Shown: positions 11,472 to 24,272, counted from the stretch's first letter. The stretch is 64,000 nucleotides of DNA from Clytia hemisphaerica (GCA_902728285.1 CACVBU010000402.1:1776528-1840527); one strand, 5' to 3'. Program-made: numbers and translations. The notes: a model not told the origin generated them from the letters alone.

Positions 11472-11801
11472 GTACCGCTTTCAAAAAAATTTTTCGATTT
11501 GAACCAAAACGTCGTGATGTGGCATTTGTGGAAACCCAATTATTTGAACGTCCCAAATGGTGCAACGCATACTATTACCAATACTCATATTTTCCAGGAA
11601 ACCAACGAGTTTGCTCATGCAGGAAATTTAACAGCTCTAGGCACTGTTTGGGAGTGGGATGACTTTGGAGATGATAATAATGGATCGCCACACGGTGACG
11701 TGTTCCAAATGAAAGACGTACTGGATGAAAGTGTCAAACGACGTTATGATGGATACGGTGCAGCGCATATTGACATTACACTTAAAATCACCAGACTTTG
11801 A
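11472..11801 (+). CDS. Terminal exon of a secreted-protein paralog
   Basis: Opens right after a splice acceptor (TTCTTTGCAG) and runs 109 codons to a stop. Residues match the C-terminal two thirds of the protein at 5041-5535: VWEWDDFGDDN, GSPHGDVFQMKDVL, VKRRYDGYG and a final IDITLKI strand. The signal-peptide part must lie on another exon or has been lost to the adjacent transposon at 8161-11157; no upstream exon was found. It is followed at about 12005 by AATAAA. It may be a functional last exon or an orphaned fragment. Confidence 0.55.
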   Translation, partial: VPLSKKFFDLNQNVVMWHLWKPNYLNVPNGATHTITNTHIFQETNEFAHAGNLTALGTVWEWDDFGDDNNGSPHGDVFQMKDVLDESVKRRYDGYGAAHIDITLKITRL

Positions 11802-13457
11802 ATATCAAAGTGACGTTTCTGAATAATCGTTAACGACAGTGAAAGGAGAACCTTTTCTTTTCATCCATTATTATTAAATACACAAAAGTGATTGTAAAAA
11901 AAACACTGTCTAGTGTTATTAGGCGGACTTTACTGACTTTACTACTTAATGTTTTCCTTTCCTATTTTGTATTCCATATTCTATTCTGCATTCTTCCTAA
12001 AAAAGAATAAATCTATTGTCAATTTCATGAACAGATTTTATGACTTAAAGTAATTAAGAAAATTATTTAAAAAAATATTCGAACGTTTGATTATGGGAGT
12101 GTTTTATGTAAATCTATTTATATAATTTTTGTTTTGTTTTTTCATCTAGGTGTTTGTTTAAACAATATTCAATAGGTTTTTGTTGGTTATTGGATTTATT
12201 AACCATCGGTGATGTATATTCAACTCGGCTTCGCCTCGTTGAATACTTTAATCGGATTAATTTTCGCGAGAAATTAAATCCACCACAAAACTTTTAAAAT
12301 TGTATTTTTGGCGGAGAAACTAGTTCCAAGTCTCCATTTATGGCAAAAAATGGCTATTTTCAGCTGTTTTCTGGCTTATTCGCGAAATTTAATCCGGTTA
12401 AAGTATAACATCACCTCGGTTTAACCCTATTTTTATCAGGGGGGGTGTTTTCCACCAGGCTGGCACTCTTTTGCGAATAGCTCACTGAAAAAAATTTTTA
12501 ACACTGTAAAATCCCAAAATCTTAAATTTATCATAACTTTTGATCTAGGCATCCAACTGACTTCAAATTTTGACAGGTTTTAGGTATCAATAATAAATTT
12601 TAAAAAATATTTAAAAAAATTTCAAAAACTGCTGACGTCATCAAAAATGACGTCATTGTTTTTTGAAAAACTTTGCTCATTTTCTGCATTGATTTTAAAC
12701 GTCAATTTTATTAGTATGTTCAAAACCGGCAAATGTGTTAAAGATATTCTTTTTGGCTTTTAGAAATTCAAAATAGAATTGAAAAATCTTCATTCGTTCA
12801 ACTTTAATTGCTATTTTATTGAATAGTACTTTTTCATTGGTCAGCGATAATTGTGAAACTTTGTGATGACGTCATCACTTTTATGATTATCAGAATAATT
12901 ATAACAACGCAAAAACATTGTGTACCATTATGATTACTTGAGGAATCCAGCCTGAACAAATAAACCCCATCTTATTTCAATTATGTATTTAATATTGGCT
13001 GTAATTCTTTGTGTGTTTTAGTCAGAGAGTTGGTGGAATACATTTTTTTTGCTCAGAATTTCATGCTCTTTCCAATGATACCAATAATTTTTTTTATTTT
13101 TCAATTATTATTATACGTTTATTTTGACTTTTGAAAATCAATAATTTTTCAACCCCTCATTTCCCCTTGCAGTTTTGCCTATGTCGTCACTATTTTGGTA
13201 ATAAAAAAGTTTTCCCTGGCCTAATCCACGTCCTCCCTCTCAAAAATATCTTATAATATACTGTTCTTTGGGCATCCTTTAAAAAAGATGTCACGGGACC
13301 CTAGACGTGGCCCCCTACTAATAATGAATTGATAAATTCGGCGAAAATAGATTAAATTTTATTTTACTTGTCCATAACATAGTCATACAAGTTCTCTTTG
13401 ATTTTAATTCAACTATTAAAAAGTAATTGACGTTTGAATTAATTCAAAACAAAGTCA
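11802..13457. other. Non-coding; one foldback repeat and CRE-like octamers
   Basis: No gene is seen. At 12243-12404 an inverted repeat (TACTTTAATCGGATTAATTT on the left, AAATTTAATCCGGTTAAAGT on the right) marks a small foldback element. TGACGTCA occurs at 12633, 12648 and about 12864. Confidence 0.5.
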
Positions 13458-13537
13458 ATGAAAGAAAAAACAACTGTTTCTAAATATAAAAAGTTCAAAG
13501 TTTGGATATTTTTTCAAATTTTTAAAGACGAAGTAAG

Positions 13538-13771
13538 ATGTATGCCTTGCCAACTGCATTACTACTATTGTTATGCCAATTGTGCATTATCGTCTGTTAT
13601 GTATCTTACGAAATCACAAATCTTGTTGGTTCGTCTTTGGAAGAATCGGAAGAAATCAAAGGACCACGATCAATCACTGAATGTGTTATGAGATGTCAAA
13701 GAAAAACTAAAGAAGGGTTTTACACAATTAATGTTTTCAATTTTGACGACTTTATATTTTGGTTGGCATAG
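13538..13771 (+). pseudogene. Truncated copy of the PAN/Apple-like first exon
   Basis: Encodes a signal-peptide-like N-terminus (MYALPTALLLLLCQLC) and then EEIKGPRSITECVMRCQRK, which is nearly identical at DNA level to the minus-strand exon at 7778-8066. The match ends after GFYT; the CFCHNG cysteines and the splice donor are replaced by unrelated sequence. Different signal peptides on nearly identical mature sequence suggest a recent partial duplication or gene conversion. Likely a broken paralog, although an alternative downstream exon cannot be excluded. Confidence 0.6.
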
Positions 13772-13969
13772 TAATTAATGACGTCAGTTTCCATGGCAAC
13801 GGGTGGTCACACCCGGCCCCACCTCTCAAATTTTGATCTTCTACATTCAAGGAACAATATTCAATCACAAAATCCCTTTACACTAGCTGCTGCACACGAG
13901 AAGCTTTTTCGCGACATAGTGGCCCCCACTATAATCAAATACTTTGCGAAATTTTCGACTCTGAGTCGT

Positions 13970-14185
13970 CTTGTTTGCTTAAAGATTTTCTTTCTCACAA
14001 AATGAATTTCGAATGCAATTGAAACGGTCGATAAAAAGATGCAAGAAAAAACATTAAAATCAATTTTGTAAACATTGGTGCGTCATTGAAGAGTGATTAA
14101 CGATTAATTGCTCTCTAAAGGATGCAATTAACGATTAATTGCTCTCTTTGAAGGCGTTCCAAAGAAGAAAAAATAACCCATCCTA
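13970..14185. repeat. Foldback repeat, partial copy 2
   Basis: About 90 percent identical to 1730-1945, from TTTCTTTCTCACAAAATGAA to CCCATCCTACGATTA. Immediately followed by ACATGTAAAATACATG, the first line of the hairpin-bearing repeat module; the copy at 40191 is inserted at the same point of a module. Confidence 0.7.
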
Positions 14186-16110
14186 CGATTACATGTAAAA
14201 TACATGCATGGTAGTCATATAGTTTGTCTATTTATTAAATTGTTTGCGATAAAGCTTTAGAAGAAATTGACATGTTCATTGCATTTATTTTCTTGTTCAG
14301 GTCTATTACATACATCTGAAATAAATTTGTGCTGTATTTCAGTCAGGTAATTCGAGGTAAAATATAAGTTAGGGCTAGAGCTGACATGATGAATATATTA
14401 AGAGAACTTTTTTCATGTTTTCTAAAATCGTTTGCAATGAAGCCAAGGAAAGCCTAACTTGTTTGTTTTGTGAAAAAGTTTGGCTTCTAAGCTCCATTAC
14501 AGACATGGTCGATTTGAAATATGTACAGTGATCTAGGATAAAATCTGAACAATGATGGAATTTTTACGAAGAGATTTTCCTTCATAGCAAAAACTTTCAT
14601 CTGAAAATTCCATGATGCGATGGACGATCTACATTCAGTATTTTAAATGTGCAATGATGCGAAGCATTTTTTAGCTGATAGAAATGAGAAAATCAATCTT
14701 TCTTTTCAAAAGAAACGTTTGATTCTTGTTTCCCATCACCAATTGAAGATTTGATAAGAAATTTTCTGGACTAAAAATTATTTCAGTTCTGACTTTCCTT
14801 TGTATTTGTCTTTGTGATGTTCAAGTCTTACTACGATTTTTAATCTAGAAGTATTTTTGTGGTTATAGAGAAAGCTTTATTATGCTGCCAGGTTAATTTA
14901 TTAATAGAGAATCTACCTATACAACCAGTGATTTGTTGACCACATTATTTGGATGACATGTAAAATATATCTTAGGTAGTCATCTAGTTTGTCTATTTGT
15001 TAAATTGTTTACGATAGAGCTTTAGGAGAAATTGACATGTTTATTACATTCATTTTTCTGTTTTGTTCTATTGAAGACATCAGATATAACGATTAGTTGT
15101 GTTGTATTTTAGTCAGTGATTCGAGGTTACACATTACTTTGATGACATGTAAAATACATGGTAATAATCTTGTTTGTCCATTCATTAAAATTGTTTGCGA
15201 TATAGCTGTAGAAGAAATTGCCCTGTTCATAACAAACATTTTCTTGTTTTGTTCTATTGAAGACATCAGAAATAGTGATTAGTTGTACTTCAGTCAGTGA
15301 TTTTAACTTTGAAAAAGTCAAAGGACAGTTAACTTTTCATATTTTCTAAAATCGCTTGCAATGAAGCCAAGGAAAGCCTAACTTGTTCGTTTTGTGAAGA
15401 GGTTTCGGCATTCTAAGCTCCATTACAGACATGATCGATTTGAAATATGTACAGTGATCTTGGATAGGATCTGAGCAATGATGGAATTTGACGAAGAAAT
15501 TTTCCTTCAAATGAAAAACTTTCATCTGAAAATTCCATGAAGGATGATTTACATTTAGTATTTTCAATGTCGATGTTGCGAAGCCTTTTTTTGCTGATAG
15601 AAGTAAGAAAATTAGTCCTTCCTTTCAAAAGAAGCGTTTTCGATTCTTATTTTCTATTACCAATTAAAGATGTGATAAGAATTTTTCTGGAATAGAAATT
15701 ATTTCAGTTCTGACTCTCCTTTGCATTAATTAACCTTTGGGAAATTTACGTTTAGAAGAAATTGACATGTTCATTACATTTATTTTCTTGTTCAGCTCTA
15801 TTGTAGACTCCCGTAATAATGATTAGTTGTGTTGTATTTCAGTCAGTGATTCGAGGTTAAATATTAGTTGGATGACATGTATAATATAAATGATATTTAT
15901 TTTCTAATTCGTATATCAAACGAAAATAACATATTTGTTTCAACTCCAATCGTATATTGCCCTATATATTATAAAAGACATTCCAGAAACTTTTTACAAA
16001 TGGATAAGTATAACAATAGATCTAGCAATAAGCTGTAAAGAACACTGTAAAAATATGCCTTAATTACACAAACGGGTCAGTAGCTAATATGAAGTTTCTA
16101 ACATTTCTCT
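14186..16110 (+). repeat. Hairpin-bearing repeat modules, first block (two type A hairpins)
   Basis: Non-coding modules that share lines such as TTGTTTGCGATAGAGCTTTA, GAAATTGACATGTTCATTAC and TTTCAGTCAGTGATTCGAGG. Two 61-62 nt hairpins lie at 14677-14737 and 15596-15657: 5' arm GATAGAAATGAGAAAATC, apical near-palindrome TTTCTTTTCAAAAGAAA, 3' arm ending TTTCYATYACCAATT. About 80-120 bp upstream of each is a second hairpin (14555-14613, 15481-15538) with stem ATGGAATTT/AAATTCCAT and inner stem TTCAAATGAAA/TTTCATCTGAA. No open frame of note. Transcription is unknown. Confidence 0.65.
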
Positions 16111-16120
16111 AAACTAGGTC

Positions 16121-16469
16121 CCCGGGGGGGTACTAGGGTTGGTGAATGAGGGGTATGTGCTGACGGGACCTCCGAAAACCGACCCTTAGAGAGACCAAAT
16201 TTTAGTGAAAAAGTGACCCTTAGAGAGACTTTTTCGAAAAATTTTCTCTGATTTTCAAAAATTTCCTACCCTTAGTGAGACTTTTTGTAATTTTTTCTCT
16301 GAAAATCAAATTTTTTTTCTAAAAATCGTGATTTTTCCCACCGTTAGAGAGACTACTTTGAAATTTCCTGATTTTTGTAACCCTTAGAGAGACTTTGAAA
16401 GGTGAAAACCCCGACCCTTACCGTCCGCACATACCCAGCACCTATTTTTGCCTAAGTACCCCCCCCGGG
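16121..16469. mobile_element. hAT-like G-rich foldback element with 8-bp target duplication
   Basis: Starts CCCGGGGGGGTAC and ends GTACCCCCCCCGGG, flanked by a perfect 8-bp duplication ACTAGGTC (16113-16120, 16470-16477). The interior holds six or so copies of CCCTTAGAGAGACT and the motif GGGTATGTGC paired with GCACATACCC. A relative of almost the same length with its own 8-bp duplication lies at 49527-49867. Non-autonomous. Confidence 0.85.
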
Positions 16470-17689
16470 ACTAGGTCTCAACCATGTCAATTAATCTTTT
16501 AATATCATTGACGTGGCAGCTTTAGATGAAATTTATTTGACGTCAAAAAAGTTGTTTAGAGTTGTTTTCCAAATTCCAATTTTTCAGATTTGGTATATTC
16601 AGTTGACATCATCGATGAAGATCTTATGAAATTTTTCTGGTAAGTGACCATTTATTTTTTTTTAATTTCCAAGACAACTTAGAATTATTTGATAATTGGC
16701 TCTAGTTTAGACAACCGACTTCCTGCCCTGCTTATTCTAATTTTTAGAGTAGACAAAAAAGGGCAGAATGTTGGCAATTAAAATCTTTGCATAGACGTCA
16801 AAGAGGGTCAAAGCAATTTTGGCGATGTCCTAACGTCTGTAATCATTGTGTGGTAAAATTGCTCTATTTCTATTTGTTTTCTATTTGGTTGAGTTGCAGG
16901 AGGCTTTAGAGGCCTATTTTCGCAACTATAGACGCTTACTAATGAGCGTCCCATCAGCACCTTGAACTGACTACCCAATTCCCCTCACATGGCATGGGTT
17001 GACCCGGGCGAAGGAATGTTCACTTGCCAAGTGAACTTATAATCATACAATCTCATACAATAGCTCATACAATCTTATTTTGTATATGAACTATCTTTAC
17101 AAAGTACAGCTTGGAAAGACTTTTATTTGCTTACAGTTACTCACAGTTCAAGAAACTTTAAATTCCTTTCACCGAATCTATCACTCTTGATAAGGTCTTT
17201 TCTCAACTTTGGTTACCTGTAATTGGTTTGTTCTCCTGGTGGAACCTTTGTATTCTCTTACTGTTGAATACCCCTGTCCTATGACTTTATGCTGTAAGAT
17301 GAGTTTCATCTAAGAAGATCTAATCTAACCAACTCAGTGCCAAGGCCTGGCGAATGGGCGCCCATCTTCCACCATTTTTGTCTAAATGTCATTGCTTTGG
17401 GTCTATATTATATTCATTATGGCAGAAGTGAACCGAAAGATTGTCTCTTTCGATCCGTCGGCGAAAGATTTGAAGCTGAATGAGAATCTTAATACGTCTC
17501 CGATCTATCTTGTCTAAACCCTTCTTCATTTATTATGAAGATTAGAAGTTAAACGGGAGCCGTTCTCTCCGGAGTAGCTTTTGCATGATTCATCATCCCC
17601 GCACTGTTCTCCAACCATAAACAGCTTCAACCGTCTGCGTCATATTTTACCGCGCGCCCATAAAGCTTTACGGACAATAACATCGCCTG

Positions 17690-17930
17690 CCCCGGGGGTA
17701 CCTAGGCAATTTGAGGGTACGGGTAATATGTGCCACCCTTAAGGGTACCTTTTTTGGACTTCTAAAGTCCCATTAAGGGTCGGAAAATAGGAATTCTATT
17801 TTGTGTCTCTAAAAACATTGAACTTTGGTCTTAAAATTCACAAAATTTACCGATTTTTCCTCTTTTTGGTCGAAAGTCCGGGCAGCACACCCTCTCAACC
17901 CTAGTACTCCCAAGCTAGTTATTCAGTTTG
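17690..17930. mobile_element. Decayed relative of the G-rich foldback family
   Basis: Starts CCCCGGGGGTACC and contains TTAAGGGTACC, TTAAGGGTCGGAAAA and a far end near CCCTAGTACTCCCAAG. This resembles 16121-16469 and 49527-49867, but no clean target duplication is visible. The second duplication copy at about 27660-27720 keeps only its right end. Confidence 0.5.
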
Positions 17931-18936
17931 AAGGAAATGTTAATACCGAACATTAGGCAAAGAAGCATGAAGCACCATTTTGGATGAAGGCTAAAGGTGA
18001 ATTTTCAACCTTTCCCACTTTTTATCTAACCTTCTCTAAAATTACTGGTTTGCTTCAACAGAAAAGTTTTTATGACACGACTCTCAGTTACGTCAATTTT
18101 GAACAATTAATTATTTGACCTCAAAAAAAAAAGAAAAAAAAAGTTTCCAATAACATGGAAATGGAATAACATAGCATATCTGTTAACATAAGGAATAGAA
18201 GTTATAAAAGGTGTGAGATGTGAGCTCGTCAAGAAAGGCGTAGAACATGATGCTACCTAACAAGGCTAAAATATTGTAAACTACTAGATCAGTTGGAACG
18301 GAAGAACCAGAAGGATTGTTTGTATGCGATCATTAAGGTGACTTTTGTTATAAACACTTTTGCTCGTTCCTTTTCCTCTAATCAAACCTTATGTCGGTAT
18401 TTCGGTATTTTTTATCAACTATCGGTATCAAAGATCACGAGCCATTGCTTGCAATTTTTTTCACGTGCTTCGCTCGCAATAAAGTTCTTCGACAATTTGC
18501 TGAATAAAATTATTTAAAACAAAAAATCTCAAATTTTTTTCTCGCTTTGCTCACACTAGCTTCTTTGAAATTCTCCTTCATCGAGAAAAGTATCAAATTC
18601 ATCGCATTCTTTCTATTTGGCCCCTTGATGGAGCCTCCTTTATGAATAAATGAACGATATATATGCCTCCCCTCCTGCTTTTACTTGTATAAAAAAATAC
18701 TAATTTCCAAGTAGATTCCGATTGCTCTATGATCATTACAGGTAAACTGTAGACCTGTAGACCAGGCCTTTGAAGCAGACAATGTTGATAACATACAACT
18801 ACGCCCATTTTTGTTCAACTCCTGTATATTTAGAACGCAGTATGATAGTTTTATGGTTTTAATGATGTGTACCATGGGTAAATATTCTCAAGATGTCAAA
18901 CTGACTTGTGGTAGATCGCATCCATAAATTAACTGG

Positions 18937-19748
18937 GAGAAGTAATGTTCGGTTCATTGGACGTGTGAGACGGACATCGAAATCACAAGTTAGATTATAC
19001 TAAGGGATAGAAGTCATGGGCACCTACTTCTTTTCAAAGAAAGTGGGACAACGTTGATGATTTCTATCCCCAAGTAATGAAATGTTCTTGAATGTTGTTG
19101 TTTTAAGGGCTCTAATGAGAAGTAATGTTCGGTTCATTGGACGTGTGAGATGGACATTGAAATCACAAGTTAGATTATACTAAAGGATAGAAGTCATGGG
19201 CACCTACTTCTTTTCAAAGAAAGTGGGACAAAGTAGATGATTTCTATCCACAAGTAATGACATGTTCTTAAATTTTGTTGTTTTAAGGGCTCTAGTGAGA
19301 AGTAATGTTCGGTTCATTGGACGTGTGAGATGGACATTGAAATTACAAGTTAGATTATACTGATGGATAGAAGTCATGAACATCTACTTCTTTTCAAAGA
19401 AAGTGGGACAACGTTGATGATTTCTATCCCCAAGTAATGATATGTTCTTGAATGTCGTTGTTTTTAGGGCTCTAATGAAAAGTAATATTTGGTTCATTGG
19501 ACGTGTGAGATGGTCATTGAAATCACAAGTTAGATTATACTAAAGGATAGAAGTCATGAGCACCTACTTCTTTTCAAAGAAAGTGGGACAACGTTGATGA
19601 TTTCTATCACCAAGTAATGATATGTTCTTGAATTTTGTTGTTTTAATGGCTCTAATGAGAAGTAATGTTTGGTTCATTGGACGTGTGAGATGCACATTGA
19701 AATTACAAGTTAGATTATAATGAGGGATAGAAGTCATGAACATCTACG
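18937..19748 (+). repeat. 180-bp satellite array, left (four full units plus a truncated fifth)
   Basis: Unit starts at 18937, 19117, 19297, 19477 and 19657 (GAGAAGTAATGTTCGGTTCA). Each unit contains a 63-nt hairpin (19006-19068, 19186-19248, 19366-19428, 19546-19608): GATAGAAGTCAT pairs with ATGATTTCTATC with one G-U, and ACTTCTTTTCAAAGAAAGT forms the apical stem. The fifth unit is cut inside its hairpin at about 19745. Confidence 0.9.
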
Positions 19749-20224
19749 AAACCATCCAGCGAGGACCGTTTTTTAAACATCTGTTTCCCAGGCATATCCT
19801 TCCTGGAAAATTTGATCTGTTGGACAAAAGTTTCAAAAATCTTATTCCTAGAAATGAAGATCTGTTTTTCCTCAAAACCTAAATTTCTAATATCAAAGTA
19901 TCTTCCCTAGAAAATTTGGTCTGTTTCCACAATTTTCAGAAATAAAAATTTTAATCTGTTCTCCCAAGCTTATAAGGAATAGGATATCCGTTTCCCTCTC
20001 CTGGAAATTTTCATCTGTTTCCCTTGCTTTTTGTGATTGATATCCGTTTTCCCCAAGAAAGTTCGAGCTGTTTCCAATGCAATATCATCTTTTTGGAAAC
20101 AGATATCTGTTTCCCAATTTATTATGTCATCTCCTAGAAATATTGATCTGTTTCTCTCTGATGACGTTATCAGCAGGAGCGGGGAAACAGATAGTTTTAA
20201 GGAAAAGGTCGTTCCTAGAAAATC
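19749..20224 (+). repeat. CTGTTTCC short-repeat block splitting a satellite unit
   Basis: A run of diverged 30-45 bp units each with (A/T)CTGTTTCC and CCTAGAAAATTTGAT-like cores. The satellite unit broken at 19745 resumes in register at about 20225 (ATGGGCACCTACTTCTTTTC), so the block was inserted into, or expanded within, a hairpin of the array. Confidence 0.7.
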
Positions 20225-20330
20225 TGATGGGCACCTACTTCTTTTCAAAGAAAGTGGGACAAAGTTGATGATTTCTATCCTCAAGTAATGGTATGTTCTT
20301 GAATTTTTTATGTTTCAAGGGGCTCTTGGA
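20225..20330 (+). repeat. Remainder of a split 180-bp satellite unit
   Basis: Carries the apical and 3' arms of the type C hairpin (to TTTCTATC at 20279) and the CAAGTAATGGTATGTTCTTG tail of the unit. The 5' GATAGAA arm is missing. Confidence 0.75.
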
Positions 20331-21790
20331 AACAGATTAACTGTTAACATAAGGGACTGAGTAACATAAGGGACTAGAAAAACTTGTTCGAGTTAAGGAG
20401 GCATTCGAGTTGTAGAGGTTCGAATTAAAGAGACTCAAATTTAGTAATCCGCTTAATCCGCTAAATCTTAAAAAGTACTTCCACGGCTCCACTTTGAAAG
20501 TGATAGGGCCATGATATACCAACGGGCGAAAAGTTTTGAATAGAAAATCTTCCTTCCCTCACGTTAATCGCTGTTTTTGGTCTGTGTTAAATGAGAACTA
20601 ATTCTTGGATCAAAACTCGAATCCTAAAAAAAATCCTAAAATCCAAGCGAAAAGAAATAATACAATATTTATCGTCTCCAATAGAAGTCTGAGCAATGAT
20701 TTTGCCTCGGGTGCTCTTTGAAGGGAAAAATATTTTCTCAAATTATGACATTAATTTTGAAACAATTTAATATTTGACGTGGAAAAAAATGAAATATGAT
20801 TATTCTCGATTTCCAGACCACTATTCTTTTAACACAAAACGTTGGAGCAATCCTGCCTCAAAGTAAAAAAAGAAAGAAATCCATACCGGAAGTTGGAATT
20901 CACACACTTAAAAAGTAAACAAACTTCTAGGTAGGTTTTTTCTACTACTGTAAAAAGAAGCTTTTGAGTAAAACTGATGTTAATTAGTAGTGTAGATCTA
21001 GACTAAATTTTGATTGAAATTTCACTTTTTAAAAATCGTTTTCAATGAGGTGGAGAGGACTTAAAACATTGGTGGTTAAGTACACTGGACTAGATCAAAC
21101 GTCTTTCTGTCACTATCCGTTTTGATTTATGAATACAATGCAATGGTATCAACGAATTAAGTTAATCCATTGTTTTATATTCATAGACCATTGGATGTAC
21201 AAATTCCTAAATATTCTATTTATTTAGCAAACTGTTGAAGATTTCGCTCGTAAGATTACACCTTACTGTTTGTTAGTCGTCTAAGAGGTATTTTGTATTT
21301 TGTTACGGATCATAAGGTTTCTTAGTGACGGAAAACTGTTTTATAGCCTGTTTATATTGAAATGGTTGTATTCAGTTCCCCATCACTAACAACCAGTATT
21401 TATAATAAATTATGCGGATTTGTTCTTCAGTCATTAAGATTATTGGTAAAACTTTCTTTGAGTTCATTTTTTCGCCGTTGTATAAAAATCAAGCTGAAAG
21501 ACAGACAGACAGAAGCATTAAACGAGAATTTTTATGGTAGCTTTTGATGATGAGGCTATAATGGAGAAAGACGAGGGTACACTGTAAAATTGAAATCTGT
21601 TTCGTGATATGGGATAGTAGTATGTTGATGAACAAATCAATGACGTCAACTTTGAAAAAAGATTTGACGTCAAAAGATAAACTCATTTTGAAATCATTCT
21701 ACGATGAACATAAATGCATCTACCTTTCTTTTTGTTCGCTGTTCTTTAATGACTGATTTAGTTTATCTTGAAAGGTGAGATTGCTTTTTT
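20331..21790. other. Non-coding duplicated sequence
   Basis: No gene is seen. Its content (a short run of GTTAAGGAGGCATTCGAGTT-like repeats at the left end, then AT-rich sequence with two TGACGTCA octamers near 21640-21670) recurs at about 32560-34260. Confidence 0.5.
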
Positions 21791-22291
21791 TGTAGGGGGG
21801 GGGGGAGTTTGTACTTTTACGGTGTGACGGGATTGGCCCTTTTTTAGTACGGTATTACGGGATTTGACAAAAATGAGACGGGAAAACAGTATTTTGAAAT
21901 CAAACGGTGATTTTTTAGCCCTTATTTTTGGTCAATATTTCGGTATTTTCAAATTCAAAAACTTATTTATTCGCCTGCATATCATTAAAAATTTACATAT
22001 TTAAGTTTGTATAAATTAGGGGAGGGGATGCAGGCCAGGAGTCCATCCAATAGACGTTTCCGTCTAATCATATGGAATGGCTACCTGGACGCAGATTTTT
22101 TTTCTGTGGGGTTGATATAACTATTATAGTAACAATATTTCAATATTCCAAATAACAAAGTAAAAAAAAAAAAACTCAACGTAACTATCGACAAAAAAAA
22201 TATAGTTATATAAGTAATCTTTTGTTTTAATAAATCAAATTAGAGTATTTTTATATCTATATGGACTTTCATTTTTCTGGTATGCAAGAGG

Positions 22292-23215
22292 TCAATTTTG
22301 AAGGAACTCGCTTATCTTTTTTTTGATCATATATCCAGATAATGGTTGTAGATCGATTTTAGTATGTAATATTAGCTGGTTCCAGTTTAAAAGAGATTGG
22401 TACTTAATCGATTTCAATCCATAGTTTAATGTTTTGGCTTTTGGGCGCTCCAAAAGTTTCAGTTCGTTATTTCTAGTAAGATAATTATGAGACAGAGTTT
22501 TGAAGTTTAAAATGTTCGTAACAGCTTCAGGAGAAAGACTAGTGAGAGTTTGATGTACGAGTCGGATATTGAACTTTGTTACAGTATGTGGCAAAGTTGG
22601 AATATCCAGGTTATTGAAAAGAGGAGCAGATTCTGCATTAAAATCTGAAAAAGTCAAGATGCGCACGCATCTTTTTTGAAGTTTGCCTATTCTAGAGTTT
22701 TGAGTGAGACTTTGCCCCCATACAATTATTGCGTATGACAAATGAGAGTGAAAAATAGCATAGTATAAAGTTTTAAGAATGGTCTGTGGAACAAAGTGAC
22801 GCAGTTTGGATAAAATGCCATTTGACCTTCTAAATTTTGCGGATAAATGATCAAAATGGAAATTCCACGCTAGACATTCATCGAGAAAAAGACCAAGATA
22901 TTTGACACATTTCGAAAATTTCAAGACATGCCCATCAAGATTGAGATTCATTGTATATGGTACAGGTTTATTTTTACTTCTAAACAGGATAACCTCAGTT
23001 TTTGTAGTATTAAGAGAGATTTTGTTGGCACGAAGCCAAGAGGAGAGTCTGATTAAGTCAGAATTCACTTTCGTCTCAAGTGAATTTAGATTCGAATCGG
23101 AAGAGAGAAGACAGGTGTCGTCAGCAAAGAGGTTTGTTTCGCTATTCAGAATGGCTTCAGGAATGTCATTTATATATATTAGAAAAAGTAGAGGCCCTAG
23201 GACAGAGCCCTTTTT
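22292..23215 (-). pseudogene. LINE reverse transcriptase C-terminal fragment
   Basis: Minus strand. From 23215 the frame reads GSVLGPLLFLIYINDIPEA, then LFADDT (the FADD catalytic block of non-LTR reverse transcriptase), then ISLNTTKTE, KYLGLFLD, and C-terminal HLSYAIIVWG and LQKRCVRIL blocks. A stop follows at 22292. The fragment is cut at its 5' side exactly at a run of about 27 T (23210-23236). It lies in a 1.55-kb insertion (about 21793-23340) absent from the right duplication copy near 34315. Dead copy; the group is jockey/CR1-like by motif order. Confidence 0.85.
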
Positions 23216-24272
23216 TTTTTTTTTTTTTTTTTTTTAACTTCTACAAACCGGTGTGACGGTGTTATAATTTTTCTCAATTTTCGGGATTCCGAGATTTAGT
23301 AAAAATTTTGTATTTCGAACCCCTACAATCCCCCTTTTGTAGGCAAGACTTTTATTACATTAGCCAGTGACTGTGCGATATGTGTATTTGTTAGAAAATA
23401 AATCTCTCACAACAATGTTTTCCTCTTCTCGATGGAAATTTGGATTTGAGCTCAGCATAACCGCTGTTTGTTAACGAATTTCCTGCATGAGGCTACTTAG
23501 TGAAGGGAGCGCTAAAAAACAATACTGTTTTTATAGAACAGGTTGTTTTCTTATCCCCATCACTAACAACCAAGCTTTTAATACTTCTAGTACTAGTCAA
23601 AATTAAGAACGTCGTCGGCTATTATGAACAGAAGTTCTTTTTGAAGCTAAATACTTCATTGTCAGTACCAATGTTTGTCCATCAATTATCCATCAATATC
23701 TTTACGTTTGTAACACCCGAGGGGGAGGGGGCGTTAAAAGTGAACTTGAGACCTTAGCTAAGTTCTAAAAAAGTTTGACGTATATCTACGTTCAAAACTT
23801 TCAACGCATGATGTTTGTTAAAGAGAGTATACTTGTAATTTTTTTTACGACAGGGATGGGGGAGGTGAATGATATGTCCGATTAAGAGTACGAAAATAAC
23901 TTTACGACTAAATTTCGAAAGTAAGAGGGAATTGAATAAATTAATTCAATGATGTCAATTTTGACAGAAAATATATTTGACGTCAACGTATCACAATGAA
24001 TTTAAAATTGAATTAAGATAGAAATTTTTATTTGGAGGTAGTTTTTGAGAAGTATAAGAAACTTTCTCAAAAGTGAAGGGGAATCCTTCACCAAGTTATT
24101 AGTAGTAAGAAATTCAACAGCATCAAATACAATGTTTTCACTTTTCAACTAATGGTGATGGGAATTTTGATCATTTTTTAAATGAAAATCTTCATCGGAA
24201 AATTTCCACTCCGGATATTATAGTGATGATTTTAAGAAATGTGAAATATTTTGAGAAAGTTTATTCGGTGAT

